This document shows positions 17,497 through 26,534 of a stretch of DNA of 64,000 nt, in pieces. Numbering within the stretch: the first letter of the stretch is position 1; every line of letters starts with the position of its first letter. The stretch comes from Nitrospira sp. Lineage in GTDB: Bacteria; Nitrospirota; Nitrospiria; Nitrospirales; UBA8639. The stretch lies in NCBI GenBank assembly GCA_024760505.1, contig CP058931.1, positions 3,234,001 through 3,298,000 on the forward strand. The letters are read 5' to 3'. A program made the translations under genes and the position numbers. Below the pieces are notes generated by a model that saw only the letters and a program-made list of their open reading frames with translations, ran no database searches and had not been told where the DNA came from.

Positions 17497-19143
17497 ATGA
17501 AACGAGTTCGAAGTCTCATGAGCGTTACCTTAGGTTTTTTTCTTTTTTCATCAGTGGCCCATGCTGAAATGTTTCCTTCCGATGGACCTCCGGGCACGAC
17601 AGTGACAATTAGTGGGGAAGGGTTTGGTGAATTCCAAAATACGCAGGCTAATCGAGTGGAATTTCAGGGTGTCTCGGCGCTCATTCAATCCTGGGAACCT
17701 GATTTCATTCTGGTCAAGGTGCCTTTGCAGGCTCGTTCCGGCCCTGTGATGGTTATCAACGGATCGGCCAAAAGAGAAGCCGGAATTTTTTCCGTTACCA
17801 ATGTCCGTATTGCGAGCTTGAATCCTTCGCAAGCCGAAGCGGGTTCCTTGCTCACGATTGTTGGTGAACATTTCGGCAATACGGCTGGGTCTCGTGATCC
17901 CAATACCATGTTCGGGGTCAATCAAGTGATGATCAATGGGATTCGTGCGGAGGTGCGACGGTGGCGGCCTACCAAAATTGAAGTTCTCATTCCGGCTAAT
18001 GCCAAGTCCGGTGATGTGGAAGTGCGCTTGGCGTCAAGCGACCCACTACCGGATGGATCGTGTTGTGCTCCTGTTGAGTATGCGGTCAGTAATGCCGTCC
18101 CTCTGACGATAATTCCTTCTATTGCCTTTGATCCCACTGAGGGCCCAATCGGGAGTAAAGTCGTACTGTCGGGTCAGGGGTTTGGAGAAAGCCGCCCTGA
18201 AGATGGACGAATATTTTTTGGAGGAAAGCCCGCGATCATTGCGCAGTGGTCCGATCGAACCATCGTGGCCCATGTGCCGTTAAATGCCAAATCAGGTTCC
18301 CTGATGCTCCATCGAGAAGGAAATGAGCGTGAGATTGGAACATTTACCGTATTGACTAGTCAGATATCAGGAATGATTCCCCCTCAAGGACCAATTGGGA
18401 CACTCGTGACGATTAAGGGAAAAAATTTCGGTGTGTATTCAGAAGCCGGCGGCACGGCATATGCCTTTGATTTTCTTTCCGGGGGTAACGGGGTGGAGAT
18501 CGGGGGAGTGCCGGCTGTCATTCACCGTTGGCTTGATGAACAAATCGATGTATGGGTGCCCTTCAGCGCAAAAAGCGGGCCGGTGATTGTGAAACGTGGA
18601 GGAGCTACTCCTAAAATTGATGGCACCTGTTGTGAACGACAAGAGATTGTGACACTAAAGGCCGGAGATTTTACTGTTGTTCAGCCGGAAATTCACTCCT
18701 ATTCCCCTAAAGAAGCCGGCTTGGACGAAGTCGTGACTATTACTGGTAAGGGATTTGGTGAATTTCTGAAAATCTCCGAAGCCACTCGTTTATCTCTCAA
18801 TCAGGATGCCCATGACTGGCAAAACTACCGATTAGGGCAGGATGTGTCTCGCAGTGAGGTGCTGGTGAATGGCATTGCAACTCATGTCGAATCATGGACC
18901 GATACGGAGATTAGGATCCGTGTCCCTCGCCGTCCGGCCTTTGGTTTTGGAAATCCAGAAGGTTTTGAGGCTGATCTCACTAAAGGGGAACTGATTTTGA
19001 AGCGTGGGTCATGGGATATGCTCGATACCGGCGAATGCTGTACGCCAAAGAAGTATATTACTATCGTGGGGGGGCCATTTACGATTTTACAGAGAGGCCT
19101 TCCTGACAAAGATTATTGGAATGAAAAAGGGCGGGCACAGTAA
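17497..19143 (+). CDS. Exported IPT/TIG-repeat protein
   Basis: About 548 residues from the ATG at 17497 (AAGG site upstream). The signal peptide ends at about VAHAEMF. The rest is built of about five IPT/TIG immunoglobulin-like repeats, each starting near a PSxGPxGTxVTIxGxGFG pattern (GPPGTTVTISGEGFG, GPIGSKVVLSGQGFG, GPIGTLVTIKGKNFG) and containing a W-x-x-x-x-I-x-V-x-V-P strand. Three repeats carry an extra (D/T)G-x-CC element: DGSCCAPVEY, DGTCCERQEI and TGECCTPKKY. TIG domains are extracellular or periplasmic binding modules. Overlap TAATG with the next gene indicates coupling. A surface or periplasmic scaffold is likely; partner unknown. Confidence 0.82.
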   Translation: MKRVRSLMSVTLGFFLFSSVAHAEMFPSDGPPGTTVTISGEGFGEFQNTQANRVEFQGVSALIQSWEPDFILVKVPLQARSGPVMVINGSAKREAGIFSVTNVRIASLNPSQAEAGSLLTIVGEHFGNTAGSRDPNTMFGVNQVMINGIRAEVRRWRPTKIEVLIPANAKSGDVEVRLASSDPLPDGSCCAPVEYAVSNAVPLTIIPSIAFDPTEGPIGSKVVLSGQGFGESRPEDGRIFFGGKPAIIAQWSDRTIVAHVPLNAKSGSLMLHREGNEREIGTFTVLTSQISGMIPPQGPIGTLVTIKGKNFGVYSEAGGTAYAFDFLSGGNGVEIGGVPAVIHRWLDEQIDVWVPFSAKSGPVIVKRGGATPKIDGTCCERQEIVTLKAGDFTVVQPEIHSYSPKEAGLDEVVTITGKGFGEFLKISEATRLSLNQDAHDWQNYRLGQDVSRSEVLVNGIATHVESWTDTEIRIRVPRRPAFGFGNPEGFEADLTKGELILKRGSWDMLDTGECCTPKKYITIVGGPFTILQRGLPDKDYWNEKGRAQ

Positions 19144-20180
19144 TGAATTCTGGCATAATTGGGAAACATGATCTAATGAAAAATCTCCCTGCCTGGAATC
19201 GAATGGTGAAAGGTCTGTGTGTGTTGGGAGTCCTTGCTGGCATAGGCTTAGTGGTGAACCCTCAGTCAACCTTTTCTCAAACCACTCCGTCTGCTCTCAC
19301 ACTTCAGACCAGTCCTACCAAGGTGACCTTTCTTGGTGTGCATTTTCTGGATGCCAGGAAGGGATGGATCGTGGGAGCCGGAGGAACGATTCTTCACACC
19401 GACGACGGTGGAGCTACCTGGAATGCGAGCCCTCGACGCACCAATGCGTTATTGACTGCGGTGACCTTTGCGGATGCAAAGCACGGATGGGTTCTTGGAC
19501 AAAACGGAACGATATTGCATACTGTAGATGGGGGGAAAAAGTGGATTCCGCAGGAGAGTGGGACAAATGGAACGCTCTATGCGGCTGATTTTCTTACACC
19601 TGAACATGGATGGGTAGTCGGTTCCCGTGGCGTCATTTTACACACGGTAGACGGGGGAGAGAGCTGGGCTGATCAAGTCAGTGGGACGACAGCAGATCTC
19701 TTTGGTGTCCATTTTCTAAATGAAAAACGAGGTTGGGCCGTTGGTGCCCTTGGTGTCATCTTGGCGACGACTGACGGGGGAAAGAGTTGGGGGCTCCAGA
19801 CCACCAATAATCCCGCCACATTTTTTGATATTGTGTTTACGGATAATGTGGCTGGATGGGTTGTTGGGACGCAGGGAACTATGTTCCAAACGCTGAATGG
19901 AGGCGAAGTATGGGTTGATCACACTCGACCCTGTGGAAGTCCATGCATTAAACCCGCCGATTTGGTGAATGTTAGTTTTATAAACCCACTGGTTGGTCGA
20001 ATTGTTGGTGAGCGGGGGACCATTTTAGAGACGCATAACGCCGGCTTTACATGGCAGGAAATCGAACCCCTAAACTCTGAAACCCTATACGCTCAATCAT
20101 TCCTTGAACTTTCTAATGGGTTTGCTGTGGGAGACCACGGGACGATCATACATTTGAATTCTTCGCCATCTCATCCCTAG
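19143..20180 (+). CDS. Exported YCF48-like beta-propeller protein
   Basis: A 345-residue protein with a hydrophobic N-terminal segment at about residues 22-45, then seven or so repeats of the form GW(V/I)VG-x-x-G-x-(I/M)L-x-T-x-(D/N)GG-x-x-W (for example HGWVLGQNGTILHTVDGG). This is the YCF48/BNR-type beta-propeller, known in photosystem II assembly factor HCF136 but also common in non-photosynthetic bacteria as a periplasmic protein. The start overlaps the stop of the TIG gene (TAATG); an ATG at 19176 is an alternative. With the TIG protein it probably forms an extracytoplasmic assembly or binding module. Confidence 0.85.
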   Translation: MNSGIIGKHDLMKNLPAWNRMVKGLCVLGVLAGIGLVVNPQSTFSQTTPSALTLQTSPTKVTFLGVHFLDARKGWIVGAGGTILHTDDGGATWNASPRRTNALLTAVTFADAKHGWVLGQNGTILHTVDGGKKWIPQESGTNGTLYAADFLTPEHGWVVGSRGVILHTVDGGESWADQVSGTTADLFGVHFLNEKRGWAVGALGVILATTDGGKSWGLQTTNNPATFFDIVFTDNVAGWVVGTQGTMFQTLNGGEVWVDHTRPCGSPCIKPADLVNVSFINPLVGRIVGERGTILETHNAGFTWQEIEPLNSETLYAQSFLELSNGFAVGDHGTIIHLNSSPSHP

Positions 20181-20204
20181 TGCTGGGCGCTTCCGTTGTA
20201 TTCT

Positions 20205-20939
20205 TCACAGATAGTTAAGTCTGGCCTGTATAATGGTTAATGAAGCCAGACTGGCGGTTTCTGCTCGCAAAATTCCCTGTCCCAACGTGGCAAAAACCAC
20301 ATTCAGATTTTTGGCTTTCTCTCGTTCCTCCTTCGTCCAACCTCCTTCTGGGCCGATGAACACCGTAATTCCGTTTGGATCGTCAGACGGTAAGGCTATG
20401 GTCGATAAGGAAGCCTTCTCCTGCCGCTCGGCCAACATGATTTGCATTCCTTTATTTTTCTGCCCTAGAAAATCCTGAAAGGTCTGGATGGGAAATATCT
20501 TGGGGATGCTCCATCGCTCACTTTGCTGTGCCGCTTCCAAGGCAATGCGATCCCATCGTTCCTGATAATTCGTTGCGTGTGCTGGAGACACGCGTGGAAT
20601 GACTCTTTCGGTAATCAGTGGTACAAGCGCATGGACTCCAAGTTCAGTGGCTTTTTGAATGACCCAGGCCATTTTCTCTCCTTTTAAAATTGCTTGCGCC
20701 AAGGTGATGGGGGTAGTGGAGGAGAGCGGGGATTCTTGAATACTCAGAACCGTCGAGTGAATAGCCTGTTTGGTTATCTGAAAAATAGTTGTATGGTATC
20801 GACGATTTCGCTCATCATTAAGAATCAGCGGATCTCCCGGTCTCATTCGTAAACTTTTTGAAAGGTGGCTGAATAAGGGGTCGGGGATCGTGACCCTTTC
20901 ATCCTCAACCTGGGTTGAATGGATGAAAAAGACGGGCAT
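20205..20939 (-). CDS. rsmE: 16S rRNA (uracil-1498-N3)-methyltransferase
   Basis: A 244-residue SPOUT methyltransferase. The N-terminal PUA-like part (about 1-70) is followed by the SPOUT domain with IGPEGGWTKEE and the knot segment LGQGILRAETASLA near the C-terminus, both diagnostic of RsmE. It methylates N3 of U1498 in 16S rRNA. It is the last gene of the grpE-dnaK-dnaJ-rsmE operon, 39 bases after dnaJ; dnaJ-rsmE linkage is widespread. Confidence 0.93.
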   Translation of the reverse strand: MPVFFIHSTQVEDERVTIPDPLFSHLSKSLRMRPGDPLILNDERNRRYHTTIFQITKQAIHSTVLSIQESPLSSTTPITLAQAILKGEKMAWVIQKATELGVHALVPLITERVIPRVSPAHATNYQERWDRIALEAAQQSERWSIPKIFPIQTFQDFLGQKNKGMQIMLAERQEKASLSTIALPSDDPNGITVFIGPEGGWTKEEREKAKNLNVVFATLGQGILRAETASLASLTIIQARLNYL

Positions 20940-20978
20940 CTGTTTTCGTGGGGATGGAGAGGAAGTAAAAGAGGCAGG

Positions 20979-22103
20979 TTAATCAAACATGTTTTTAACT
21001 TTATCGAACAGGCCTTCTCCTTGCGTGTCCGTAGATATTCCGCACTCCTCCGCATAGGCGGAAAGGAGTTCGTGTTGTTTTGGAGTCAGTTTTGTAGGAA
21101 TTTGAATTTTAATCCGAATCAGTTGATCGCCACGAGATTGGGACTTAAGACCAGGAGCGCCCAACCCTTTGAGGCGGAGAATTTGATCGTGTTGGGTCCC
21201 TCCAGGGATTTTCACCATGGTGGTTCCACTTAATGTAGGCACTTCGACTTTTCCTCCAAGCGTCGCTGTTACAAAATCCAAGCGAAGGTCATAGAGTATC
21301 TCTTGGCCTTTCCGTTGAAAGTGCGGATGAGGCCGTACGTTGAGTGCCACATACAAATCTCCGGGAGGTCCGCCATTCATGCCATGTTCGCCTTCATGGG
21401 AAAGTCGAAGTCTCATGCCGGTTTCGACTCCAGCTGGAATGGTGACTGCTAAGAGCCGTTCCTTGTGAACGCGTCTTTGTCCTCTACATGTCTTGCACGG
21501 GTCAGCAATGACTTGACCTGATCCTTGGCATTGCCCACAGGTTCGATTAATGGTGAAAAACCCTTGTTGTAACCGTATTTGTCCGGCTCCACGGCATGCG
21601 GAACAGGTTTTGACGGCTTGATCGGATTTCGCGCCGGTTCCATTGCAGGTTTCACAGACTTCCCAACGAGGAATTTTGAGTTTGGCTTCCTTACCGTTTA
21701 TGGCCTCTTCAAAGGAAATTTCTAAGTTATATTGAAGATCATTGCCCTGTTCGGCTCGATTTTGCCCTCTGCCTCCCCCGAAAAAGTCTTCAAAGATATC
21801 CCCAAACATATCTCCGAAGCCGCCACCTCCAAACCCGAAACCATCGGCTCCTCCTCCCTGGCCAGCCGCTGCATGACCAAACATGTCATATTTTTTCCGG
21901 CGATCTGAATCGCTGAGAACCTCATAGGCTTCCCCGGCCTCCTTAAACTTTTCCTCAGCCGCTTTTTTCTGAACTGGGTCTGAATGCAAGTCCGGGTGAT
22001 GTTGCCTGGCAAGTTTTCTAAAGCCTTTTTTAATGTCTTCTTCCGAGGCATTGCGGTCCACCCCGAGAATTTCATAATAATCTCGTTTTTGGGTCTGTGC
22101 CAT
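20979..22103 (-). CDS. dnaJ: Chaperone DnaJ
   Basis: A 374-residue type I J-protein. The J domain has HPD at residues 35-37, then a Gly/Phe-rich linker (GGGFGDMFGDIFEDFFGG). The zinc region has CETCNGTG, CSACRGAG, CGQCQGSG and a variant last repeat CKTCRGQR. Two beta-sandwich client-binding domains and a C-terminal tail end the protein. It delivers clients to DnaK and stimulates its ATPase. It is encoded 59 bases after dnaK. Confidence 0.97.
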   Translation of the reverse strand: MAQTQKRDYYEILGVDRNASEEDIKKGFRKLARQHHPDLHSDPVQKKAAEEKFKEAGEAYEVLSDSDRRKKYDMFGHAAAGQGGGADGFGFGGGGFGDMFGDIFEDFFGGGRGQNRAEQGNDLQYNLEISFEEAINGKEAKLKIPRWEVCETCNGTGAKSDQAVKTCSACRGAGQIRLQQGFFTINRTCGQCQGSGQVIADPCKTCRGQRRVHKERLLAVTIPAGVETGMRLRLSHEGEHGMNGGPPGDLYVALNVRPHPHFQRKGQEILYDLRLDFVTATLGGKVEVPTLSGTTMVKIPGGTQHDQILRLKGLGAPGLKSQSRGDQLIRIKIQIPTKLTPKQHELLSAYAEECGISTDTQGEGLFDKVKNMFD

Positions 22104-22162
22104 CAGCGTTGTCCAAAGGTGGAATAATGTATGCCTATGTGCATTAATCTGTTCAAAATTTT

Positions 22163-24094
22163 TTAATTTTTGCCTTTATCAACTTCTTCAAATTCTGCAT
22201 CTACAACTTTTTCCTCACTGCCGGCGCTTTCACCGCCAGTGGTTCCTGGGCCGCCATCTGGTCCAGAGCCGCTAGCAGAGGCATCCGTAGAAGCCTTTTT
22301 GTACATTTCCTCTGCTAATTTATGAGAGGAGGTGGTGAGGTTTTGCATGGCGGTTTTAATTGCTTCGAGGTCCGTTCCCTCCATAGCTTTACGAAGTGCG
22401 TCAACCGCCCCGGTGATGTTGGATTTCTCCGTTTCCTCAATCTTGTCTCCATGCTCGCTCAAATTCTTTTCGGTACTATAAATAAGGGTATCGGCTTGAT
22501 TCTTGACTTCGACTAATTCCCGCTTCTTTTTGTCTTCTTCGGTATGACTTTGAGCTTCCTTAACCAGACGCTCAACTTCTTCCTTGCTTAATCCGCTAGA
22601 TGCTGTGATCTTGATTGATTGTTCTTTTTGCGTGGCCATATCTTTGGCTGAGACATGCACAATGCCGTTTGCGTCGATATCAAATGTGACTTCAACTTGC
22701 GGAACACCTCTTGGTGCCATCGGAAGGCCCACTAAATCGAACTGTCCCAATAGTTTATTGTCATTGGCCATTTCCCGCTCGCCTTGGAAGACTCTGATGG
22801 TCACGGCAGTTTGGTTGTCGGCGGCGGTTGAAAAAATTTGACTCTTTTTGGTGGGGATGGTGGTGTTGCGTTCGATGAGTTTCGTGAAGATTCCCCCTAA
22901 TGTTTCGATGCCGAGTGAAAGCGGGGTGACATCTAATAACAAGACATCCTTTACATCTCCTTTGAGGACTCCACCCTGAATGGCCGCACCGATTGCCACG
23001 ACTTCGTCAGGGTTCACGCCACGGTGGGGTTCTTTGCCGAAAAATTGCTTAACTCGTTCAATCACTTTTGGCATCCGAGTCATTCCACCTACTAAGACGA
23101 TTTCATTGATGTCGCTGGTGGTCATATCAGCATCGGCAAGAGCTTTTTTGCAAGGTTCGATTGTTCGCTCAATTAAATCATTCACCAATTGCTCGTATTT
23201 TGACCTGGTGAGTTTAAGTACCAAATGTTTTGGTCCACTGGCATCGGCGGTGATGAAGGGTAAGTTTATTTCGGTTTCTTGTGAGGAGGAAAGCTCGATT
23301 TTTGCCCGTTCGGCTGCTTCTTTCAGTCGTTGTAGGGCCATTCGATCATTCCGTAAATCGATTCCTTGATCTTTTTTGAATTCTTCAACCAACCAATCCA
23401 TGACCCGAAGATCAAAGTCGTCTCCGCCCAAAAAGGTATCACCATTTGTGGATTTGACTTCAAAGACTCCTTCTCCGATTTCTAGAATGGAAACGTCAAA
23501 GGTTCCACCACCGAGATCGTAAACCGCGATACGTTCATCTTTTTTCTTGTCGAGTCCATAGGCGAGTGACGCTGCAGTCGGCTCATTAATGATGCGTAAG
23601 ACATTTAAGCCCGCGATCTTTCCTGCATCTTTCGTCGCCTGGCGTTGGCTATCATCAAAATAGGCTGGGACAGTAATGACAGCGTCTGTCACCTTTTCCC
23701 CTAAATAATCTTCAGCCGTTTGCTTCATTTTTTGAAGGATCATGGCAGAAACTTCTGCTGGACTGTAGCTTTTCCCTCGAATGATGACGTGGGCATCCCC
23801 GTTAGCACCTTCGGCTGTCTTATAGGAAAGCCGGTTTGCGGCATTTTTGACCTCGGAAGAAGAATGCTTTCTCCCCATCAGACGTTTCACCGAATAAATA
23901 GTGTTTTCCGGGTTGGTTATGGCTTGCCGTTTGGCAATCTGTCCGACCAATCGTTCGTCTTTGTCGGTCAAAGCCACAACCGAAGGGGTGGTCCGCCCGC
24001 CTTCTGAATTGGCAATGACCGTTGGGTCTCCACCACTCATCACCGCCACGCAAGAATTTGTTGTTCCTAAGTCAATCCCAATAATTTTGCTCAT
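22163..24094 (-). CDS. dnaK: Chaperone DnaK (Hsp70)
   Basis: A 643-residue Hsp70 of normal length. The nucleotide-binding domain starts with IIGIDLGTTNSCVA and has VYDLGGGTFDVSI and VLVGGMTRMP; the substrate-binding domain follows the linker DVLLLDVTPLSLGIE, and the tail is acidic (EEVDKGKN). It folds and refolds proteins with DnaJ and GrpE. It lies 17 bases after grpE in the same operon. Confidence 0.98.
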   Translation of the reverse strand: MSKIIGIDLGTTNSCVAVMSGGDPTVIANSEGGRTTPSVVALTDKDERLVGQIAKRQAITNPENTIYSVKRLMGRKHSSSEVKNAANRLSYKTAEGANGDAHVIIRGKSYSPAEVSAMILQKMKQTAEDYLGEKVTDAVITVPAYFDDSQRQATKDAGKIAGLNVLRIINEPTAASLAYGLDKKKDERIAVYDLGGGTFDVSILEIGEGVFEVKSTNGDTFLGGDDFDLRVMDWLVEEFKKDQGIDLRNDRMALQRLKEAAERAKIELSSSQETEINLPFITADASGPKHLVLKLTRSKYEQLVNDLIERTIEPCKKALADADMTTSDINEIVLVGGMTRMPKVIERVKQFFGKEPHRGVNPDEVVAIGAAIQGGVLKGDVKDVLLLDVTPLSLGIETLGGIFTKLIERNTTIPTKKSQIFSTAADNQTAVTIRVFQGEREMANDNKLLGQFDLVGLPMAPRGVPQVEVTFDIDANGIVHVSAKDMATQKEQSIKITASSGLSKEEVERLVKEAQSHTEEDKKKRELVEVKNQADTLIYSTEKNLSEHGDKIEETEKSNITGAVDALRKAMEGTDLEAIKTAMQNLTTSSHKLAEEMYKKASTDASASGSGPDGGPGTTGGESAGSEEKVVDAEFEEVDKGKN

Positions 24095-24111
24095 ACGTGT
24101 ATTCCTCCCTC

Positions 24112-24696
24112 TTAACCAGATTCTTTAGTCGAACCAGGTTCTGTCAGTTCTGATTTTTCTTTTGCCACGCTTACCATAGCCGGACGTAAAATGCGATCGT
24201 GCAATAAATATCCTTTTTGAAATTCCTCGATGACAGTGTTCGGCTCCACATTTTCAGATTCTACCTGGGTCACTGCTTGATGAATAGCAGGATCAAAAGA
24301 GTGTCCTGTGGTGCTTACTTGTCGAACGCCAACTTTGCCCACGGTTTCCAGAAATTGTTTATGGGTAAGTTCTACCCCCTCCAATAATGGGCCACTCGTT
24401 CCCGCATCTTTCGCACATTGAATGGCTCGCTCAAGGTTATCAATAATAGGAAGTAAATTTTTCAATAATGATTCATTGCCAAATCGAATAGAATCGCTCT
24501 GATCCCGCTGGGCTCGGCGTTTGTAGTTTTCAAATTCTGCGGCCAGGCGTAAATATTTATCTTGGAAAATTTGAAGTTCTTCTTCTGGCGTTCCGCCATT
24601 TTCAGAAGTACTTTCTGATGTGTCCTCGGTCGAATGTGCTTGAGGACTGACTCCTTCTGTAGTCACTTCTCCAGTTGTTTCCTCTGTTGAGGACAT
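24112..24696 (-). CDS. grpE: Nucleotide exchange factor GrpE
   Basis: About 194 residues from the ATG at 24696, which has a GGGAAAAGG site; an ATG at 24753 would add 19 residues. An acidic Ser/Thr-rich N-terminus is followed by a long coiled coil (FQDKYLRLAAEFENYKRRAQ) and the beta-wing domain (GHSFDPAIHQAVTQV, GYLLHDRILRPAMVSVA). It releases ADP from DnaK. It is the first gene of the chaperone operon. No hrcA gene precedes it. Confidence 0.95.
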   Translation of the reverse strand: MSSTEETTGEVTTEGVSPQAHSTEDTSESTSENGGTPEEELQIFQDKYLRLAAEFENYKRRAQRDQSDSIRFGNESLLKNLLPIIDNLERAIQCAKDAGTSGPLLEGVELTHKQFLETVGKVGVRQVSTTGHSFDPAIHQAVTQVESENVEPNTVIEEFQKGYLLHDRILRPAMVSVAKEKSELTEPGSTKESG

Positions 24697-24774
24697 GGTT
24701 TTACCTTTTCCCGAATGTTGCGTCATAAATGACCAGTAAGAAGAGAGAGACATTTCAAATTGCTTATGGCAAGT

Positions 24775-24802
24775 TAGATAGTCACTTCATCTGGCAAGTC
24801 AA
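24775..24802 (-). promoter_or_regulatory. Putative sigma-70 promoter of the grpE operon
   Basis: On the minus strand TTGACT (24802-24797) and TATCTA (24780-24775) are 16 bases apart, just upstream of grpE. No CIRCE inverted repeat is visible, so HrcA-type control is not indicated. Confidence 0.45.
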
Positions 24803-24866
24803 CCCATCCTCTTAAATTTCTTATGATTTTTGGTTAAGCTAAAGTATTTAAAAATCTGGAGAGGAG

Positions 24867-25643
24867 TTATCCACAGGAAGGGGTCATGCGATCATAGAGG
24901 AGCTTTAAGCCTTCTAATGTAAGGTTGGGTCTAACCTCCTGAATGGTGTGCGAAATTGGAACAATTGTTTGAGCCAAACCGCCTGTCGCGATGACAAGTG
25001 GGGATTCTCCGATTTCCTGTTGAATTCTCCTCACGATTTCATCAACCAATCCAGCATATCCATACATGATTCCTGACTGCATACTGGATGTCGTGTCTTT
25101 GCCAATCACGGATGCGGGGATAATCAGGTCAACTTTTGGAAGCTTGGCTGTTTTGGTGTGTAGGGTATCTGCTGCGCTTTTTAAGCCAGGGGCAATGGTT
25201 CCACCTAGGTACTCGCCTTGTTGGGTGACGATACAAAATGTGGTCGCGGTCCCAAAATCCACAATAATGAGATATCGTCTATAGCGGGCAAATGCTGCAG
25301 CCGCATTGACGAGACGGTCTGTCCCGATTTCCTCTGGATTACTGTATCGGAGGATGAGCCCATGAGGACATGCGCTGGTGACGATTATAGGTTGTTGTCC
25401 GAATAATGATTGGGCCAACATGTCGAAAATATGTGTGAGAGGGGGGACCACACTAGAGACAATACAGCCTGAGATGTCTCCTGGCAGGATTTTATGAAAT
25501 TGAAGGAGGGAGCGAAGGACAATGCTATATTCATCAGGAGTCTTGGAATGATCGGTGGATAAGCGCCAGTGTGAGATCAGTATGCTGTCTTGAAAAACGC
25601 CACAGACAATCTGTGAGTTTCCAATGTCGATGGCTAGCAGCAT
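24867..25643 (-). CDS. coaX: Type III pantothenate kinase
   Basis: A 258-residue CoaX. It has the ASKHA-type N-terminus LLAIDIGNSQIVCGVF with the phosphate-binding loop, GTDRLVNAAAAFARY in the middle and IIVDFGTATTFCIV with catalytic Asp. It phosphorylates pantothenate in the first step of CoA synthesis and, unlike CoaA, is not feedback-inhibited by CoA. It lies 41 bases after birA on the same strand, a frequent pairing. Confidence 0.95.
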   Translation of the reverse strand: MLLAIDIGNSQIVCGVFQDSILISHWRLSTDHSKTPDEYSIVLRSLLQFHKILPGDISGCIVSSVVPPLTHIFDMLAQSLFGQQPIIVTSACPHGLILRYSNPEEIGTDRLVNAAAAFARYRRYLIIVDFGTATTFCIVTQQGEYLGGTIAPGLKSAADTLHTKTAKLPKVDLIIPASVIGKDTTSSMQSGIMYGYAGLVDEIVRRIQQEIGESPLVIATGGLAQTIVPISHTIQEVRPNLTLEGLKLLYDRMTPSCG

Positions 25644-25684
25644 AAAAAAGGGTCACTCCTTTTGAGCCATCCTTAAGAGATGGG

Positions 25685-26509
25685 TCATTGTTGTGTTGTT
25701 GTGCGAAGATGAAGGATTTCGCCCGAATGAATATCCCGAATCCTAGCTGATTGATCGTTTGAGTCGGAAGGGGAGGGAATGACTCGGAGTTGGCCGTTTT
25801 CTCCTATGGAATGAGCCAGCCCTTGAAGTTGGCTTCCATCAGGAAACTGAACCTGAATCGTTTGTCCAATGGTGACGCACCAATGTGTGTATTCCACAAG
25901 ATAAGACAGAGGCCCGTTGGACATCAGGTTTTCCCAGTTTTTTTCCAAGGATGTTACCACCTTCATGATGAGCTCTTCTCTGTCCACAGCGCAATGACAA
26001 TGGATCTGCAGAGAAGTCGCACTAGTTTGAAGTTCTATAGGAAATTCCGATTGAGAGAGGTTAACGTTAATCCCAAATCCGATTACCACGCATGAATGGT
26101 GTCTTGGATTCCGAAAGGAATCACATAAAACGCCACCCAATTTACGTCCTCCAATTAATAAGTCATTGGGCCACTTTAGATCGATACGAATTGATGCCTG
26201 TTGTTCGAGTGCCTGGGCAATGGCCACCCCGGCCATGAGAGGCACCCATCCTAAATATTGAATGGGTGTCTCATGAACAAAAAAAAGAGATCCGTAAATA
26301 TTGGATTTGCCCGGGGAAAACCAAGACCGATCTAATCGACCTCGTCCCGCGGTTTGTCTGTCGGCCAGTATGACGGTTCCAGAAAGTGCTTGGTTCTTGG
26401 CTTTTTCCATGGCAAACGCATTGGTTGAGGCTAATTCGTCAAAAATATAAAGGGTCTCGCCAAATTTTTTTGAGGGGAGAAGGGCAGCTAGTTTTGTGGA
26501 GGATACCAC
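25685..26509 (-). CDS. birA: Biotin--[acetyl-CoA-carboxylase] ligase
   Basis: A 274-residue ligase. The catalytic domain has GRGRLDRSWFSPGKSNIYGS, the biotin/adenylate loop, DLKWPNDLLIGGRKLGG with catalytic Lys, and VVIGFGINVN. A C-terminal SH3-like domain follows. The N-terminal winged helix of E. coli BirA is absent, so this is a monofunctional type I ligase that cannot act as a biotin-operon repressor. It lies 25 bases after nadC. Confidence 0.94.
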   Translation of the reverse strand: MVSSTKLAALLPSKKFGETLYIFDELASTNAFAMEKAKNQALSGTVILADRQTAGRGRLDRSWFSPGKSNIYGSLFFVHETPIQYLGWVPLMAGVAIAQALEQQASIRIDLKWPNDLLIGGRKLGGVLCDSFRNPRHHSCVVIGFGINVNLSQSEFPIELQTSATSLQIHCHCAVDREELIMKVVTSLEKNWENLMSNGPLSYLVEYTHWCVTIGQTIQVQFPDGSQLQGLAHSIGENGQLRVIPSPSDSNDQSARIRDIHSGEILHLRTTTQQ

Positions 26510-26534
26510 TGATTAGGCAGGGGGTTAGAAAAAT

